Source: Burkholderiales bacterium
GTDB taxonomy: Bacteria; Pseudomonadota; Gammaproteobacteria; Burkholderiales; Casimicrobiaceae
NCBI GenBank assembly: GCA_025354075.1
Contig: JANXNO010000258.1
Location: 1-16,075, forward strand
Length of the DNA: 16,075 nucleotides
Direction: 5' to 3'
The notes beneath the pieces were generated by a model. That model was not told the DNA's origin. It did not search any database and saw nothing but the letters and a program-made list of their open reading frames with translations. A program made the position numbers and the translations under genes. Below, in pieces: positions 13,581 to 16,075 of the stretch (positions are counted from its first letter, which is position 1; every line of letters starts with the position of its first letter).

Positions 13581-14486
13581 TCATTCCAGCGGTCGAAACT
13601 TCAACGACAGCTGCCGCTGAAAAATATCCGCCTGATCGGGTTTCGGCAGCGGCGACGATTTGTTGATCGCACGTTCGACCGCTTCATCGTAAGCCCGATT
13701 TCCGCTCGATTTTTTTAGCGCCACGCTCAATACTTCCCCGGTCGGCAGTTGCACCACGTCAAACACCGCCTCGGGATTGCCGGCAACCTCGCTCGCGAGA
13801 ATGATGTTGTTTTGAATTTTCCTGCGAATCTTGCCAACGTAATCCCCTTCAACCTTGGCCCGAGCGCGTGCAGTCGCCGCGTCAGCTGCCGCTTTGGCCG
13901 CACGATCCGCAGCCTGCCGTTCCGCTAATTCGCGCGCCTGCTTTTCTGCGGCAACCGCAACCGCGTTGGCCGCCGCCACTGTGGCCGTGGCAGCGGCCCT
14001 CACTGCCTGCTGCTCTTTGATGGCCTTGTCCTGCGCCTGCTTTAGTTCTCGAGCCCGCGCCTCATCGAGCCTGCGGCTGGCGTCTTTTTTTGCTGCGTCA
14101 TCGACGGCTCTGAGCTTCGCTTGATCTTTCGCTTCGTCAGCGGCAAGTTTTGCCGCTTGAGCTTTTTTCTCAGCCGCCTTCTGCGACTTTTCTCGCGAGA
14201 TGTCAGCGGGTGGTGGCGTGGGCGGTTGCACCGCGGGAGCGGGTGACGCAGGTTTGGGCGCGGGTGCAGGTGGCGGTACGGGGGGTGGCGGTTGCGCTGA
14301 GGGCGCGGGCGGCGCTGGTTCAGCAGCCACAGACGGTGGCGCGACGGCCGACACCAGTTCCACCGCCATAGGCTCCTCGGCAGCGGGCGCCACCTGCTTC
14401 CAGCGAACGCTAAAAAACAGCACAGCAACCAGCGCAATATGAACGAGTATCGCGCCGATCCAGGCTGTGGTTTTCGAGCCGTTCAT
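13581..14486 (-). CDS. tolA: Cell envelope integrity protein TolA
   Basis: The 301-residue protein spans the periplasm and links the TolQR motor to TolB/Pal at the outer membrane. The membrane anchor is about residues 8-27 (WIGAILVHIALVAVLFF). Then comes a Pro/Ala-rich segment (about 40-95, PAPPAPSAQPPPPVPPP). A long Ala/Lys/Glu helix follows (about 97-205, AAEKKAQAAKLAADEAKDQAK). The globular C-terminal domain (about 210-301) has GDYVGKIRRKIQNNIILASE, NPEAVFDVVQLPTGEVLSV and YDEAVERAINKSSPLPKP. The ATG at 14486 is 18 nt past the tolR stop. Codon bias and repeats are as expected for TolA's helix. The usual next gene, tolB, is absent; the repeat copy 3 and an Mpo1-like gene follow instead. Confidence 0.93.
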   Translation of the reverse strand: MNGSKTTAWIGAILVHIALVAVLFFSVRWKQVAPAAEEPMAVELVSAVAPPSVAAEPAPPAPSAQPPPPVPPPAPAPKPASPAPAVQPPTPPPADISREKSQKAAEKKAQAAKLAADEAKDQAKLRAVDDAAKKDASRRLDEARARELKQAQDKAIKEQQAVRAAATATVAAANAVAVAAEKQARELAERQAADRAAKAAADAATARARAKVEGDYVGKIRRKIQNNIILASEVAGNPEAVFDVVQLPTGEVLSVALKKSSGNRAYDEAVERAINKSSPLPKPDQADIFQRQLSLKFRPLE

Positions 14487-14504
14487 TGTGTCGTCAGGCA
14501 GCGG

Positions 14505-14909
14505 TTAGCCGCCTTCTTTGGCGACGAGTCCGACGCGCTTGACGCCCTGCGCATGCAGCGCGGAGAGAAGACTCACCACCTCGTCGTATTTCACGCTTTT
14601 GTCCGCCGCGATCACGACCGGGCGCTCTTTCGACTTCTGCATATCGACCACACGCGAGACGAGGCTGGCGCGCGTGAATTTGTCGCGACTGGTGGTCGCG
14701 CCATCGCGCAACGCCAGCGTGCCATCGGCCTTGATCGTCACCTCAATCGGGTCACCCTGCGTGGTCGACAATGGCTGGCCCACGCTCGGCAAATCAATCT
14801 CACCCGTGCGCAGCGCCGGCGTGGCGATCATGAACACAATCAGCAGCACCAGAATCACGTCGATAAACGGCACGACGTTGATCTGGGCCATGAGTTTGCG
14901 GCGGCGCAT
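14505..14909 (-). CDS. tolR: TolR, motor subunit of the Tol-Pal system
   Basis: The 134-residue ExbD/TolR-family protein works with TolQ to turn the proton gradient into movement of TolA. The N-terminal membrane helix (about 12-29) holds the essential aspartate in INVVPFIDVILVLLIVFMI (D17, equal to D23 in E. coli TolR). The periplasmic domain (about 45-134) has EVTIKADGTLALRDG and RPVVIAADKSVKYDEVVSLLSALHAQGVKRVGLV, typical of the family. Length is normal (about 130-150). The gap to the tolQ stop is 9 nt. An alternative ATG at residue 7 (MAQINVVPF) would drop the MRRRKL head. Confidence 0.95.
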   Translation of the reverse strand: MRRRKLMAQINVVPFIDVILVLLIVFMIATPALRTGEIDLPSVGQPLSTTQGDPIEVTIKADGTLALRDGATTSRDKFTRASLVSRVVDMQKSKERPVVIAADKSVKYDEVVSLLSALHAQGVKRVGLVAKEGG

Positions 14910-14918
14910 GGTGCTGCT

Positions 14919-15593
14919 CTACGCCTGACGCTGAAGAATATTCAGGAATTCCTCGGCGAACGTTTCCAGCGACGTGTTGATGCGATCCAGTTGCGCCTGA
15001 AACCGGTTGTACGCGACGACCGCCGGGATCGCCGCGAACAGTCCAATCGCGGTGGCAATCAGCGCCTCGGCAATGCCGGGCGCGACCTGCGCGAGCGTTG
15101 CCTGCCCGACGCTTGCAAGGCCGCGAAACGAATTCATGATGCCCCACACGGTGCCGAGCAGGCCGATGTACGGGCTCACGCTGGCGACCGTGGCGAGGCC
15201 CGGCAACTGATGTTCCAGCGAATCCATTTCACGTTGCGTCGCCGCCTTCAACGCGCGGCGCGTGCCGTCAACCACCGCCTCACGCGAGGTCGCTGCCTGT
15301 CGTTTTTGCTTGATGAATTCGCGAAAGCCCGCCGCGAACACATCAGCCTGCGGACCATGTTTATCGCGGCCTTCGCTGATGCGTTGATAAAGCTGGTTCA
15401 AGTCCGAACCTTGCCAGAACGCGTCGTCAAATGTCGCATTCCTTTTTGCAGCGCGCTTGAGCGTCGCGCCCTTATAAAAAATCAGCCACCACGACCACAA
15501 CGACAGCAGCACCAGTAACAGCATCACCAGTTGCACCGGCACGCTGGCACCGGTCACCAGATGAAGCAGGGAAAGATCAGCAGTGGGTTTCAT
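14919..15593 (-). CDS. tolQ: TolQ, proton-channel subunit of the Tol-Pal system
   Basis: The 224-residue inner-membrane protein has three membrane helices, at about 18-39, 133-155 and 170-196, with a cytoplasmic loop (about 41-130) between the first two. VSPYIGLLGTVWGIMNSFRGLAS (139-161) and VAPGIAEALIATAIGLFAAIPAVVAYN (170-196) are the MotA/TolQ/ExbB signature. It forms the proton path with TolR. The ATG at 15593 lies 8 nt past the ybgC stop, as in the usual tol operon. Length agrees with TolQ (about 225-235). Confidence 0.96.
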   Translation of the reverse strand: MKPTADLSLLHLVTGASVPVQLVMLLLVLLSLWSWWLIFYKGATLKRAAKRNATFDDAFWQGSDLNQLYQRISEGRDKHGPQADVFAAGFREFIKQKRQAATSREAVVDGTRRALKAATQREMDSLEHQLPGLATVASVSPYIGLLGTVWGIMNSFRGLASVGQATLAQVAPGIAEALIATAIGLFAAIPAVVAYNRFQAQLDRINTSLETFAEEFLNILQRQA

Positions 15594-15601
15594 GCGTGGG
15601 C

Positions 15602-16075
15602 CTAAGACTGTGTAAGTGTGGATTTCATTGCCGCGCGCATCGCAGCAGGCATGCGGATCGGCCCGGACAGATCGCTGGCAATGAATGCCAGTGTGACTAT
15701 CGCCGAGAACAACAGTTCATCATTACGCGTAATGCGCTGCCTTATGATCAGGCGGCTTGCGCCCACTTCCGTCGGCTCGGCAGTTACGGTGATCAGATTG
15801 CCGAGCAACGCAGGTGAGCGGTAGTCCGCCTCAACGCGACGCACCACGAACACGGCCTTCATATCGCGCTGAATGGCGTCCAATTCAAAGCCCGCCGCGC
15901 GTAACCATTCGGTGCGAGCGCGCTCGATGAAGCGCAAGTAGTTGGCGTAATAGACGACACCGCCTACGTCGGTGTCTTCGTAGTAAATGCGGACAGGGAT
16001 GGAGAACAGTTCGGCCCCTCCTCGCGGTTTGCCCCCCTCTCCCCTCGCGGGAGAGGGTTGGGGTGAGGGCGGTGG
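15602..16075 (-). CDS. ybgC: Tol-Pal associated acyl-CoA thioesterase (5' end outside window)
   Basis: The open frame runs 157 codons from the window edge to TAG at 15604-15602. IPVRIYYEDTDVGGVVYYANYLRFIERARTEWLR holds the YbgC/4-HBT hot-dog motif with the catalytic aspartate in YYEDTD. MKAVFVVRRVEADYRSPALLGN and SRLIIRQRI follow as in E. coli YbgC. It is the standard first gene of the tol operon, followed 8 nt later by tolQ. The start is not visible: an in-frame TTG at 15937 falls after the catalytic motif and would cripple the enzyme. Upstream of the expected start, the frame reads a PSPQPSPARGEGGG stretch encoded by a palindromic repeat and reaches the window edge without ATG, GTG or TTG. 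Confidence 0.9.
   Translation of the reverse strand, partial: PPPSPQPSPARGEGGKPRGGAELFSIPVRIYYEDTDVGGVVYYANYLRFIERARTEWLRAAGFELDAIQRDMKAVFVVRRVEADYRSPALLGNLITVTAEPTEVGASRLIIRQRITRNDELLFSAIVTLAFIASDLSGPIRMPAAMRAAMKSTLTQS
16032..16068. repeat. Palindromic low-complexity intergenic-type repeat
   Basis: CCCTCTCCC (16035-16043) and GGGAGAGGG (16049-16057) are perfect 9-bp arms around CTCGC, followed by TTGGGGTGAGGG. Strings of this form are common as dispersed repeats between proteobacterial genes and are often mistranslated as PSPQPSPARGE peptides. Here it lies in the open frame leading into ybgC. Confidence 0.7.

Noticed and set aside
14439..15518. A 359-codon + strand open frame opposite tolQ, tolR and the start of tolA
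   Set aside because: It is a shadow of three well recognised genes on the other strand. Its residues are Arg/His/Gln-rich with no domain, as expected from the antisense of Ala/Leu-rich coding DNA.

Overview
The window looks like a piece of a GC-rich betaproteobacterial chromosome, Burkholderiales-like. The reasons are the block RNB exoribonuclease - TonB-like protein - aroE - mtgA, a DUF5648 secreted protein, a ybgC-tolQRA block, mpl, and the betaproteobacterial look of the protein sequences. I cannot name a genus. No plasmid, phage, CRISPR, rRNA or tRNA signal is visible. Genes fill most of the window and no gene-free stretch exceeds 300 bases.

Layout. (1) 1-150 is the 3' end of a fumarylacetoacetate-hydrolase-family gene on + with a terminator; a hairpin-rich convergent gap (151-388) follows. 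(2) mgtE (Mg2+ channel) is on -, divergent from a + gene for a secreted DUF5648 / ZU5-like protein of unknown role (1999-3765). (3) A tight seven-gene minus-strand run (12077 to 3957) reads mpl, TPR-methyltransferase, 5'-nucleotidase, RNase II/R-type exoribonuclease, TonB-like protein, aroE, mtgA. Gaps are only 3 to about 57 nt, so it is very likely one operon. (4) Divergent from mpl is a DUF455 ferritin-like gene (+), which converges on a small Mpo1-like (DUF962) membrane protein gene (-); a REP-type inverted pair lies between them. (5) The tol block on - reads ybgC (5' end outside the window), tolQ, tolR, tolA; it stops at tolA, and tolB/pal do not follow.

How the genes work together. The long operon mixes envelope work (mpl recycles murein tripeptide, mtgA polymerises glycan strands, a TonB-like transducer spans the periplasm) with aromatic amino acid synthesis (aroE) and RNA/nucleotide turnover (exoribonuclease then 5'-nucleotidase). 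The tol block builds the proton-driven motor that holds the outer membrane during division. The other genes (mgtE, DUF455, Mpo1-like, DUF5648) are single units.

The least explained signal is a 35-nt element present three times without gaps (249-283, 3897-3931, 13533-13567), always in the same orientation and always just past the stop of a minus-strand gene. Each copy folds into two small hairpins, and each has GTC exactly 28 nt upstream on +. Two further repeat types are a REP-like inverted pair that supplies a stop codon (12997-13062) and a CCCTCTCCC/GGGAGAGGG palindrome read in frame at the 5' side of ybgC (16035-16057).
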